Below are positions 1 to 6,439 of a stretch of 8,685 nucleotides of DNA, one piece after another. This DNA is from Flavobacteriaceae bacterium. GTDB taxonomy: Bacteria > Bacteroidota > Bacteroidia > Flavobacteriales > Flavobacteriaceae. The translations under genes and the position numbers were made by a program. Numbering within the stretch: position 1 is the first letter of the stretch; every line of letters starts with the position of its first letter. Location: contig CANCFZ010000097.1 of NCBI GenBank assembly GCA_947377425.1, positions 1-8,685 on the forward strand, read 5' to 3'. The notes below the pieces were generated by a model. That model was not told the origin of the DNA. It searched no databases and saw nothing but the letters and a program-made list of their open reading frames with translations.

Positions 1-1
1 G

Positions 2-1324
2 GTTTCAATTATCATATTTACTACTGCTTCATTTCTTTGTGGAAACGCAACCAATATTTGGGAATTAGTAGCCTTTAGATTTATTCAAGGTCTTGGTGGT
101 GGTGCTTTATTAGTTACCGCTCAAACTATTATTACCGAAAGTTATCCTGCTGCTAAACGTGGAATGGCACAAGCAATTTATGGTATGGGAGTTATTGTTG
201 GTCCAACTTTGGGTCCGCCATTAGGTGGTTATATTGTAGATCATGCTTCATGGCCATTCATTTTTTATATCAATATTCCAATCGGAATTATCGCCACAAT
301 TTTGACCTTAACTTTTGTGAAAAGTCCAAAATACGGTGAAAAATTAAAAGTCAATCAAGTCGATTGGTTGGGAATTTTATTTCTAATTTGTTTTATTGGT
401 TCGTTACAATTTGTCTTGGAACACGGTCAGCAAGACGATTGGTTTAATAACGATTTGATTATTGCTTTAAGTATAGTGTCCGTTTTTGGATTATTGGCTT
501 TTATTTGGAGAGAAATGACTTATAAACATCCAATTGTAAACTTAAGTGTATTGAAAGATGGAAATTTACGAATCGGAATACTAATGTCATTCATCATGGG
601 ATTCGGGTTGTATGGTTCAACGCTTGTAATTCCAATTTACACTCAATCAATACTTGGCTGGACTGCTACCGATGCTGGATTGTTATTAATTCCGGGTTCG
701 ATAACAACAGCTATCATGATGCCTTTTATAGGTAAAATGATTCAAAAAGGTGTACCACAAGGTTATATGGTTGCAGGTGGATTTCTTGTATTTTTTCTAT
801 TTACTTTTTGGATGCACAATGTTATGACGCCAGACACCGGTGTTGAACACTTTTTTTGGCCGTTAATCTTAAGAGGAATTGGTTTAGGATTATTATTCGT
901 TCCTATTACAACATTATCACTTTCAACTTTAAAAGGTAAAAATATTGGCGAAGGAGCAGCTTTTACAGGAATGATGCGTCAACTTGGTGGATCGTTCGGA
1001 ATTGCAATCATCACAACTTACATCACTCGATTGACTCAAAAACACCGTGTAGATTTGATTCCGCATCTTGATGGAAGCCGAATAGAAGTGCAACAACGAA
1101 TTATAACATTACAAAGAGGCTTTATGTCAAAAGGTTTTAGTTCTAATGAAGCATTAAAAAAAGCCTACCAAGTATTGGAATATTCAATATTAAAACAAAG
1201 TACCGTCATGTCGTATATGGATATATTTATGTATTTAGGATTGTTGTTTTTGTTCTGTATTCCTATCATTCTTTTGATAAAAAAAGGCAAAACAAAAATA
1301 AATCCTGCAGATGCAATGCATTAA
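2..1324 (+). CDS. DHA2-type MFS multidrug efflux permease, 5' end outside the window
   Basis: This is an inner-membrane proton-coupled drug exporter of the major facilitator superfamily, 14-helix DHA2 (EmrB/QacA-like) group. The open frame runs in from the window edge: 54 codons precede the first in-frame ATG (164) and are clearly coding, so that ATG is internal. Visible are RFIQGLGGG (motif B-like, end of helix 4), then the antiporter motif C region GPTLGPPLGGY in helix 5, then WPFIFYINIPIG, typical of DHA2 proteins. About ten further hydrophobic segments follow, and the C-terminus is short and basic (KKGKTK). 440 codons are present, so roughly 70-90 residues (helices 1-3) are missing. In Bacteroidota such permeases often follow HlyD-type adaptor and TolC genes, which would lie upstream if present. 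Family assignment is firm; the substrate cannot be read from the sequence. Confidence 0.95.
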   Translation, partial: VSIIIFTTASFLCGNATNIWELVAFRFIQGLGGGALLVTAQTIITESYPAAKRGMAQAIYGMGVIVGPTLGPPLGGYIVDHASWPFIFYINIPIGIIATILTLTFVKSPKYGEKLKVNQVDWLGILFLICFIGSLQFVLEHGQQDDWFNNDLIIALSIVSVFGLLAFIWREMTYKHPIVNLSVLKDGNLRIGILMSFIMGFGLYGSTLVIPIYTQSILGWTATDAGLLLIPGSITTAIMMPFIGKMIQKGVPQGYMVAGGFLVFFLFTFWMHNVMTPDTGVEHFFWPLILRGIGLGLLFVPITTLSLSTLKGKNIGEGAAFTGMMRQLGGSFGIAIITTYITRLTQKHRVDLIPHLDGSRIEVQQRIITLQRGFMSKGFSSNEALKKAYQVLEYSILKQSTVMSYMDIFMYLGLLFLFCIPIILLIKKGKTKINPADAMH

Positions 1325-1350
1325 AAATTTGGTTAAATAAATGTTGGTTG

Positions 1351-1385
1351 AAAAGCTCTGGAGTTATATACTTCGGAGTTTTTTT
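1351..1385 (+). terminator. Rho-independent terminator of the MFS gene
   Basis: The arms 1351-1364 and 1370-1383 pair over 14 positions without a mismatch (three are G-U) around the 5-nt loop TATAT. A run of seven T (1379-1385) begins inside the right arm and continues past it. It lies 27 bp after the MFS stop. The reverse strand has only a TTTT run, so termination of yaaA from the other side would be weaker. The T run reaches into the yaaA stop codon (1384-1386). Confidence 0.85.
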
Positions 1386-2145
1386 ATCTGGTAAAAACCA
1401 ACTTATTTCCTTTACTTAAATTAGCATCGAAAGCATAACCTTCATAATTGAATCCTTTTAAATCTTCAATAGTTTCTGCATTGGTGTCAATGATGTAACG
1501 CACCATCATTCCTCTCGCTTTTTTGGCAAAGAAACTTATCATTTTCAGTTTTCCATCTTTGTAATCTTTGAATTCTGGTGTGATTACTGGAACTTTCAAT
1601 TTTTTTACATCAACGGCATCAAAATATTCGGTACTGGCTAAATTCACAAATAATTCGTCTTTTTCCAATTGTGAATTTAAATCTTTAGTAATAGTTGTTT
1701 TCCAAAATTCATAAAGGTTTTTATTTTTTCCGATTGGTAATTTGGTTCCCATTTCCAAACGATACGGTTGCATTAAATCAAGTGGTTTCAACAAACCATA
1801 TAATCCAGATAGAATTCGGAGTTTGTTTTGTATAACATTTATTTTCTCTTCAGCTAAAGAATAGGCATCCAAACCAATATAAACATCGCCATTAAAAGCA
1901 TAAATTGCAGGTCGTGCATTTTCAATAGTAATTTCGGCTACATTTCGTTCTTGATTGCGCTGCCAATTTAAATCAGCCAATTTATCTGAAATCGACATTA
2001 ATGCCATTAATTGCTTCGGTTTTTTCTTTTTCAAAACTTTGTCTATAGCTATCGATTGTTTTACAAAACCATATTCTGAATACAATTTTGTTGGCAATAA
2101 ACTTTCGAAATCTAGCGATTTGGCTGGCGATATAACAATTTTCAT
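1384..2145 (-). CDS. yaaA: Peroxide stress protein YaaA (DUF328/UPF0246)
   Basis: Cytoplasmic protein of the YaaA family. In E. coli, YaaA is induced by OxyR and lowers free intracellular iron during hydrogen peroxide stress, limiting Fenton damage; a DNA-binding fold has also been reported for the family. The 253-residue length is normal. Family signatures run in order: MKIVISPAKSLDF at the N-terminus, RPAIYAFNGDVY (78-89), LSGLYGLLKPLDLMQPYR (112-129) with EMGTKL, NLYEFW (143-148), NLASTEYF (168-175), KKARGMMVRY (208-217), and GFNYEGYAFD (231-240). The start at 2145 matches the invariant N-terminus exactly. The gene is monocistronic, convergent with the MFS gene and divergent from the PF07929 gene, and has its own promoter. 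No OxyR or PerR site was recognised. The role is inferred from the family. Confidence 0.96.
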   Translation of the reverse strand: MKIVISPAKSLDFESLLPTKLYSEYGFVKQSIAIDKVLKKKKPKQLMALMSISDKLADLNWQRNQERNVAEITIENARPAIYAFNGDVYIGLDAYSLAEEKINVIQNKLRILSGLYGLLKPLDLMQPYRLEMGTKLPIGKNKNLYEFWKTTITKDLNSQLEKDELFVNLASTEYFDAVDVKKLKVPVITPEFKDYKDGKLKMISFFAKKARGMMVRYIIDTNAETIEDLKGFNYEGYAFDANLSKGNKLVFTR

Positions 2146-2164
2146 AGTTTCTTCTTAATGTTTT

Positions 2165-2195
2165 CAAAAATACAAATTCATTTTTCAGTACACAA
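2165..2195 (-). promoter_or_regulatory. Bacteroidota-type promoter for yaaA
   Basis: On the minus strand, TATTTTTG (2172-2165) fits the -7 consensus TAnnTTTG, and TTG (2195-2193) lies 20 bp upstream, within the usual 17-23 bp spacing for the -33 element. The -7 box ends about 19 bp before the yaaA ATG, giving a leader of roughly 10-15 nt. No strong Shine-Dalgarno is present, though AAGAAGAA lies just before the ATG. Confidence 0.65.
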
Positions 2196-2245
2196 GAATC
2201 ATTTTTTTTGAAAACAAAATCTTATCAACAATTCGCATTTCATAA

Positions 2246-2275
2246 TTCGTTTTTCTAATTTATATTTTACCTTTG
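2246..2275 (+). promoter_or_regulatory. Probable promoter of the PF07929-family gene
   Basis: TACCTTTG (2268-2275) matches the Bacteroidota -7 consensus TAnnTTTG and ends 22 bp before the ATG. The -33 side is weak: a TTCG (2246-2249) stands 18 bp upstream where TTG would be expected. Positions 2196-2245, between the two divergent promoters, are AT-rich with no further structure that I could find. Confidence 0.5.
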
Positions 2276-2297
2276 ACCTTTCAAAAAAATTAGAATC

Positions 2298-2843
2298 ATG
2301 GTTTACAAATTCAGAGTAATTCTCGATGCCGAAGAAGATATTTTCAGAGATATTGCTATACTAGAAGACGATACTTTAGAAGACTTACACAATGCAATAG
2401 TAAATGCTTTTGGCTTTGACGGATTAGAAGTAGCATCATTTTATACGTGTGACGACACTTGGAATCAAGAAGATGAAATTCCAATGTTTGACTCAGGTGA
2501 CGTTCCTGGTGAAAACAAAATAATGAGCGATTACCAATTAGCCGATATATTAGATACTGAAAACACTAAAATAATCTACGTTTATGATTTCATTAATATG
2601 TGGACATTTTTAGTAGAATTAGCAGCAGTTGAAGATGCTGTAGAAATTGGAATGGTATATCCAAATCTATTATTTTCTCACGGTGAAATGCCAGCAGAAG
2701 CAATGGAAAAACATTTTGTTGCCGATTTTGAAGAAGAAGAAAGCTACAACGAATTTGAAGACGATTTAGACGAAGAAGATCTTGACATGTTCAGCGGAGA
2801 CGATAGTTTTGAGGACTATGGTTTTGAGGAGAATTGGAATTAG
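2298..2843 (+). CDS. Acidic PF07929 (plasmid pRiA4b ORF-3-like / IS1096 passenger TnpR-like) family protein
   Basis: 181-residue soluble protein of the pRiA4b ORF-3 family, often named IS1096 element passenger TnpR family protein. Despite that name, nothing here suggests recombinase activity, and the biochemical function is unknown. The N-terminus MVYKFRVILD with FRDIAI (16-21) is the usual first beta-hairpin. LHNAIVNAFGFDG (30-42) is the first conserved helix, and IYVYDFINMWTFLVEL (93-108) corresponds to the family's YDFGDxWxHxVxL strand. The G-D pair of that motif reads I-N here. Residues 144-181 form an extreme tail: 19 of 38 are Asp or Glu and none is Lys or Arg, suggesting a disordered acidic extension that could bind a basic partner or metal. 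The gene has its own promoter and is followed by a weak terminator. Family assignment is good. Confidence 0.85.
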   Translation: MVYKFRVILDAEEDIFRDIAILEDDTLEDLHNAIVNAFGFDGLEVASFYTCDDTWNQEDEIPMFDSGDVPGENKIMSDYQLADILDTENTKIIYVYDFINMWTFLVELAAVEDAVEIGMVYPNLLFSHGEMPAEAMEKHFVADFEEEESYNEFEDDLDEEDLDMFSGDDSFEDYGFEENWN

Positions 2844-2853
2844 AAAACAAGGT

Positions 2854-2891
2854 TCTTAGCTACTAGGAATTAAAGATGCTTAGGTTTTTTT
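2854..2891 (+). terminator. Possible weak terminator after the PF07929 gene
   Basis: TCTTAGC (2854-2860) can pair with GCTTAGG (2878-2884) with one mismatch and one G-U around a 17-nt loop, followed at once by seven T (2885-2891). The stem is short, so this is a weak call. The same bases also form part of the CTTAG repeat left of the S23 gene. Confidence 0.4.
2855..2886. repeat. Left CTTAG octad repeat flanking the S23-like gene
   Basis: Two exact CTTAG words (2855-2859 and 2879-2883) are 24 bp apart, exactly three 8-bp steps. The units in between (CTAGGAAT at 2863, TAAAGATG at 2871) keep the same phase as degenerate copies. The pattern matches the 8-bp-period CTTAG repeat on the other side of the S23-like gene. 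Positions 2851-2867 are also complementary to the right flank. Confidence 0.55.
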
Positions 2892-2892
2892 A

Positions 2893-2900
2893 TATATTTG
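2893..2900 (+). promoter_or_regulatory. -7-like box upstream of the S23-like gene
   Basis: TATATTTG fits TAnnTTTG, directly after the T run of the preceding terminator. No TTG is found 17-23 bp upstream, so a -33 element is lacking. A transcript starting near 2906 would carry the whole extended S23 frame from 2922 onward. Confidence 0.3.
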
Positions 2901-2963
2901 TTAAAATTTAAAAATATATAAGCCAAGAGCAACTTTAGAAAACTTATCATCTGGCAAAAAGCC

Positions 2964-3284
2964 ATGAATTTAGTAACAAAAACCTACAATTCTACCAAAA
3001 AATTTCCAAAAGAAGAAATCTTCGGATTGACTTCACAAATTAGAAGATGCTCCATTTCTATTCCTAGTAATATTGCAGAAGGACATGGAAGAGAAAGTAA
3101 TAAAGAATACTTGCGATTTCTGAATATTTCAATTGGTTCTTTATTTGAATTACAAACTCAATTAGAAATCGCAAAAAATATAGAATATTTAACAGACGAC
3201 GAATTTAATAACCTTTATGAAGACAGTCGAGAAATAGAAAGAATGTTAGTTTCCTTCATAAACAAAATTAAAGAACGAAAATAA
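2964..3284 (+). CDS. S23 / four-helix-bundle protein (23S rRNA intervening-sequence protein family), start codon displaced or lost
   Basis: Small cytoplasmic protein of the four-helix-bundle family first known from ORFs inside 23S rRNA intervening sequences (PF05635) and related to the Avd accessory protein of diversity-generating retroelements. Function of standalone copies is unknown. Conserved segments are FPKEE (14-18), GLTSQIRR (21-28), the hallmark SIPSNIAEG (32-40), and GSLFELQTQL (58-67). Length is 106 residues against about 115-125 usually. The missing part is encoded in frame just upstream: codons 2922-2963 read AKSNFRKLIIWQKA, which resembles the family's first helix (xDLxxWQKAM). 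A TAA (2919-2921) precedes it, and none of those codons is ATG, GTG or TTG; only two ATC (2946, 2949) could serve as rare starts. Either translation starts at the ATG 2964 with a shortened helix 1, a rare start is used, or the gene is decaying. It lies between CTTAG repeats. Confidence 0.8.
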   Translation: MNLVTKTYNSTKKFPKEEIFGLTSQIRRCSISIPSNIAEGHGRESNKEYLRFLNISIGSLFELQTQLEIAKNIEYLTDDEFNNLYEDSREIERMLVSFINKIKERK

Positions 3285-3286
3285 AA

Positions 3287-3326
3287 CCTCAGTAACTAAG
3301 AAACTTAGCTCCTTAGAGCCTAAAAA
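3287..3326. repeat. Right CTTAG octad repeat flanking the S23-like gene
   Basis: Five consecutive 8-bp units start at 3287, 3295, 3303, 3311 and 3319 with consensus (A/C)CTTAGNN; for example ACTTAGCT (3303) and CCTTAGAG (3311). The outer units are degenerate (CCTCAGTA, CCTAAAAA). The array starts 2 bp after the S23 stop and ends 3 bp before the ATG of the next gene. CTAAG-AAA-CTTAG (3296-3308) and GCTC-CTTA-GAGC (3309-3320) are small potential hairpins within it, without a following T run on the plus strand. Confidence 0.6.
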
Positions 3327-3329
3327 ATT

Positions 3330-4388
3330 ATGATTAATTTATTCAACACCCACATAGAAACGTTATCCATCCACAGAGTTGGTAATAAAAGCCGCAACGA
3401 AGCCATTTTTCTATCCGAAAATCAATATGGATTGAACGACGAAATCGTTCCTTTATTGAAGGAATATTTCTTTAAATCGTTTCGTGAGAAAGAAGAAAAC
3501 TACTTCCAATTTGCACATGAAGTTGATTTAGAATACAACGATATGTTTAAATTGGCTACTGAAATCTTCACTAATCCAAGTTCGGTGCATGAGGTTTCTA
3601 AAAAAATCACAAACCATCTTTTTGAACAATCCAATCATCCACATATTAAGAATGGAGAAGTATATGTAACTTACTTAACCAATGTTTCCATTGACAATAA
3701 TGTGGTAGATGCTATTGGTGTTTTCAAAAGTGAGTTGCGCACCGATTTCCTTCAATTTGAAGAAAAAAACAGCAATTTAGAAATGATTCTTCAAGAAGGA
3801 ATTAACCTAAACAAATTAGACAAAGGTTGTTTGATCTTCAATCACAAAAAAGAAGAAGGCTATAAAATCTTAACTATTGACAGCAACCGCTATGATGCCA
3901 AATATTGGTTGGAACATTTTCTATCGGTAGATGCTTTTCAGGATGAGAATTTCATGACTAAAAAGTATTTAAAATTTTGTCAAGAGTTTGCTAAAGAAGT
4001 AGTTTTTCCAGCCGAAGATAAAAAGCAAGAAGTAATGTTTATGAATCGTGCGGTAAATCACTTTGCCAAAAACGACAACTTTGAAGAAACTGCTTTCTTG
4101 AACGAAGTTATGGATAATCCAGATTTGATTCCAGAATTTAAAAGCTACAAAGCCGATAGAGGTGAAAAATACAGTATTGAAGACGTAACCTCATTCCCAA
4201 TTGCTAATGCAGCCGTAACTGATGCACGTAAATCAATCAAAAACGTTATCAATTTAGATACTCATATTCAAATAAAATTAGATTTCATTAATCCTGAAAG
4301 TGCAGAAAAATTTGTAGAAAAAGGTTGGGACGAAGAAAAACAAATGTATTACTATTTGGTTTACTTTAATAAAGAACAGAAGAGCTAG
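3330..4388 (+). CDS. YejK/NdpA-like 37-kDa nucleoid-associated protein
   Basis: Member of the 37-kDa nucleoid-associated protein family (PF04245), of which E. coli YejK (NdpA) is the reference. Such proteins copurify with the nucleoid; YejK has been reported to interact with type II topoisomerases, but the precise role is unsettled. The 352-residue length is slightly above the E. coli protein (about 335). Seen in order: the N-terminal INLFNTHIETLSIHRVGN, HPHIKNGEVYVTYL (103-116), VVDAIGVFKSE (125-135), LDKGCLIFN (163-171), and RYDAKYWLEHFL (187-198), all in the family order. No signal peptide or membrane segment is seen. The ATG is 45 bp after the S23 stop, so the S23 cassette fills the gap between this gene and the PF07929 gene. 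The gene closes with a clear terminator. The family call is confident, the molecular function is not. Confidence 0.9.
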   Translation: MINLFNTHIETLSIHRVGNKSRNEAIFLSENQYGLNDEIVPLLKEYFFKSFREKEENYFQFAHEVDLEYNDMFKLATEIFTNPSSVHEVSKKITNHLFEQSNHPHIKNGEVYVTYLTNVSIDNNVVDAIGVFKSELRTDFLQFEEKNSNLEMILQEGINLNKLDKGCLIFNHKKEEGYKILTIDSNRYDAKYWLEHFLSVDAFQDENFMTKKYLKFCQEFAKEVVFPAEDKKQEVMFMNRAVNHFAKNDNFEETAFLNEVMDNPDLIPEFKSYKADRGEKYSIEDVTSFPIANAAVTDARKSIKNVINLDTHIQIKLDFINPESAEKFVEKGWDEEKQMYYYLVYFNKEQKS

Positions 4389-4411
4389 TGTTTAGTTAAA
4401 AAATAAAATTT

Positions 4412-4444
4412 AATCCTCATTTTTAAATATTTGAGGATTTTTTT
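4412..4444 (+). terminator. Rho-independent terminator of the nucleoid-associated protein gene
   Basis: AATCCTCA (4412-4419) pairs perfectly with TGAGGATT (4432-4439) across a 12-nt AT loop, followed by an uninterrupted T run (4438-4444). It starts 23 bp after the stop codon. Confidence 0.85.
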
Positions 4445-4462
4445 ATTCAAAAATGGTAAACA

Positions 4463-4495
4463 TTGAGTTTTATATTTTTAAAATCTGTATCTTTA
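4463..4495 (+). promoter_or_regulatory. Probable promoter of the POTRA/barrel gene
   Basis: TATCTTTA (4488-4495) differs from TAnnTTTG only in the last base, and TTG (4463-4465) lies 22 bp upstream. The box ends 25 bp before the TTG start codon. Lying just after a terminator, this is the expected place for a new transcription unit. Confidence 0.5.
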
Positions 4496-4520
4496 GTTGT
4501 TTACAAAATATATCTAAAAT

Positions 4521-6368
4521 TTGCGCTTTCCTATTTGTTTTATCTTTTTTCTTTTCAGTTGTCAATTTTTGACGGCTCAGAAGCTTGTACCTACTAAATC
4601 GGATACGGTTTATAAGAAAATTGATGCTTATTCAGAGGATAAAAAGTTTTTTAAATTCGTTCATAAACTGATGTTTCGAAGTAGAGAATCTTTTTTAGTA
4701 GCTAAAAAACCTAAACAAAAGCAAAAAAGCATCTCTCCTATTCAAAAATCATTTGACAAATACAGTTGCCGAATTATTAGAAAAATAAATATTGAAACAT
4801 TAGATCCTTTTGGCTTTTCGGCTATAGAAGAACAAGAACAACCCAATAATAAATTTGAACAAATAGGTAACTTTTTACATATTAAAACTAAAAATTGGAC
4901 CATTCGAAATTTATTACTTTTTAAAAAATATGATGAATTGGATTCTTTAATTGTAAAAGAATCGGAGCGTTTAATTAGAAGTCAACGCTACGTTGGGAGT
5001 GTTATAATCAAACCTGTTCCTATTGAAAATTGTAAAGATTCTGTAGATATTTCTATCCGAGTTTTAGATACTTGGAGTGTCATTCCTACAGGTGCTTTTT
5101 CTAGTTCTAAAGCCAATCTTGATTTAACCGAACGCAATTTTTTTGGACTCGGGCATGAACTAGAACTGAACTACATCAAAAGCTTTAACAACAGTACTGT
5201 CACTACTTTTGGTTACGATTCTAAGTATACCATTCCTAATTTCAAAAATACGTTCATCAATACATCCGTTTCGTCTAGAACTGATTTGAATAATAATACT
5301 TATAAAGCTATCAAAATTGATCGTCCGTTTTACTCTACTTATACCCATTGGGCTGGCGGAATGAGTTATGATTACAAATCGTTTGCACAACCACTACCCG
5401 ATTCAAATGCAGTGCTATCAATGCAAAACTTTAAAAACAAAACGTATGCTTTTTGGGGTGCTCATGCTTTTACTGTTTTCGGAAATCGAACTGAGTTTGC
5501 TAGAGGTACGCACTTAGTATTTTCTACTGGATATACCAGTTCAACGTTTCTTGAAAAACCAGATATTAACTACGACCCACTTCATTTCTATAGTTCGTCT
5601 AAAGCGGTTTTAGGAACTATTGGAATATCCAGCCAGCGGTTTTATCAAGATAAATACCTTTTTCGATTTGGTATTATTGAAGACGTTCCTTACGGAAAAG
5701 TATTCTCGATAACGGGTGGTGCCGAAAACAAAAACAATCTAACAAGAGCTTATTTTGGTAGTCGTTTTTCTTATGGCGATTACTTTGATTTTGGCTACTT
5801 GCAGGGAAACTTTGAATATGGTAGCTTTTTTAATAATAACAAAACCGAGCAAACGACAATTAAAATTGAAGCCAACTATTTTACCAATTTATTTCCTATT
5901 GGAAGTTGGAATTTCCGTCAATTTATAAAACCAGTTTTGGTTATTGGTGCCAACCGATTGAACACGCCAAAAGACCGATTGAATTTAATTGACGTAAACG
6001 GAATACCCGGATTTAACAGTTCGCCGCTTGTGGGAACTAAAAAATTCTTAACCACTTTTCAAACCCAATCTTACAACCAAAAAAACTGGTATGGGTTTAA
6101 CTTTAGTCCTTTTATGAACTTTACTGTTGGATTTTTGGATGATGGAAACTACAAATTTTTAAATAATAAAATGTATTCCCAAATTGGAATTGGTGTTTTG
6201 GTAAACAATAAATATTTGGTCTTTAGTAGCTTTCAACTTTCGTTTTCTTATTATCCTTCGTTGCCAATTGATGGCAGCAACATCATTAAAACCAATGCTT
6301 TTCAAAACTCTAACATTGAGTTTCACGATTTTCAAATTGGGCAACCTTATGTTGTGCCTTATCAATAA
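4521..6368 (+). CDS. Omp85/BamA-TamA-like outer membrane protein: one POTRA domain plus beta-barrel
   Basis: Predicted outer-membrane beta-barrel protein with a periplasmic POTRA domain, 615 residues. Residues 1-20 form a signal sequence (Arg2, hydrophobic 3-17, TAQ end). Cys14 in LFSC also makes a lipoprotein signal conceivable. Residues 21-80 are Lys-rich. Residues 82-186 look like a single POTRA: RKINIETLDPFG, then TKNWTIRNLLLFKKYDELD, the helix LIVKESERLIRSQRYVG, and the strand DSVDISIRVLDTWSVIP. From 190 on, alternating aromatic and glycine-rich strands form the barrel. GIPGF (494-498) sits where Omp85 proteins carry the lid-loop (V/I)RG(F/Y) motif, so the arginine appears replaced by proline. 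An in-frame TAA (4515-4517) lies just upstream, so TTG 4521 is the only reasonable start covering the signal sequence. Family members assemble or translocate envelope proteins, but the substrate here is unknown. It may be cotranscribed with the WG-repeat gene. Confidence 0.8.
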   Translation: MRFPICFIFFLFSCQFLTAQKLVPTKSDTVYKKIDAYSEDKKFFKFVHKLMFRSRESFLVAKKPKQKQKSISPIQKSFDKYSCRIIRKINIETLDPFGFSAIEEQEQPNNKFEQIGNFLHIKTKNWTIRNLLLFKKYDELDSLIVKESERLIRSQRYVGSVIIKPVPIENCKDSVDISIRVLDTWSVIPTGAFSSSKANLDLTERNFFGLGHELELNYIKSFNNSTVTTFGYDSKYTIPNFKNTFINTSVSSRTDLNNNTYKAIKIDRPFYSTYTHWAGGMSYDYKSFAQPLPDSNAVLSMQNFKNKTYAFWGAHAFTVFGNRTEFARGTHLVFSTGYTSSTFLEKPDINYDPLHFYSSSKAVLGTIGISSQRFYQDKYLFRFGIIEDVPYGKVFSITGGAENKNNLTRAYFGSRFSYGDYFDFGYLQGNFEYGSFFNNNKTEQTTIKIEANYFTNLFPIGSWNFRQFIKPVLVIGANRLNTPKDRLNLIDVNGIPGFNSSPLVGTKKFLTTFQTQSYNQKNWYGFNFSPFMNFTVGFLDDGNYKFLNNKMYSQIGIGVLVNNKYLVFSSFQLSFSYYPSLPIDGSNIIKTNAFQNSNIEFHDFQIGQPYVVPYQ

Positions 6369-6421
6369 ATTAATATCCTGTTAAAGTCGACTGATTTATA
6401 GAATATTATTTATAGTTTCAC

Positions 6422-6437
6422 CGTTCCTATGGTAACG
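6422..6437 (+). promoter_or_regulatory. Small hairpin immediately before the WG-repeat start codon
   Basis: CGTTCC (6422-6427) can pair with GG-T-AACG (6431-6437) with one bulged T and a TAT loop, ending 2 nt before the ATG. It would occupy the ribosome-binding region. The intergenic 6369-6421 has no terminator and no convincing -7/-33 pair, only a duplicated TTTATAG (6395-6401, 6409-6415). Confidence 0.3.
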
Positions 6438-6439
6438 TA

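Noticed and set aside
164..166. ATG 164 as the start of the MFS gene
   Set aside because: The frame upstream to the window edge encodes the conserved helix-3/4 region including RFIQGLGGG, so the ATG is internal.
1955..2167. Open frames on both strands overlapping the 5' part of yaaA
   Set aside because: Both lie within the strongly conserved yaaA coding frame or run antisense to it and have no family features of their own.
2298..2843. A transposon or resolvase gene, as the database-style name of the PF07929 family might suggest
   Set aside because: No resolvase or transposase catalytic motif is present, and no inverted repeats bracket this gene; the name is historical.
5160..5390. Minus-strand 76-codon frame inside the POTRA/barrel gene, and a similar 68-codon frame at 6159-6365
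   Set aside because: Antisense shadows of a well-supported coding sequence, with no promoter or recognisable product.
6385..6392. AGTCGACT palindrome between the Omp85-like and WG-repeat genes
   Set aside because: A single 8-bp perfect palindrome without a second copy, loop or T run; expected by chance often enough to carry no weight.
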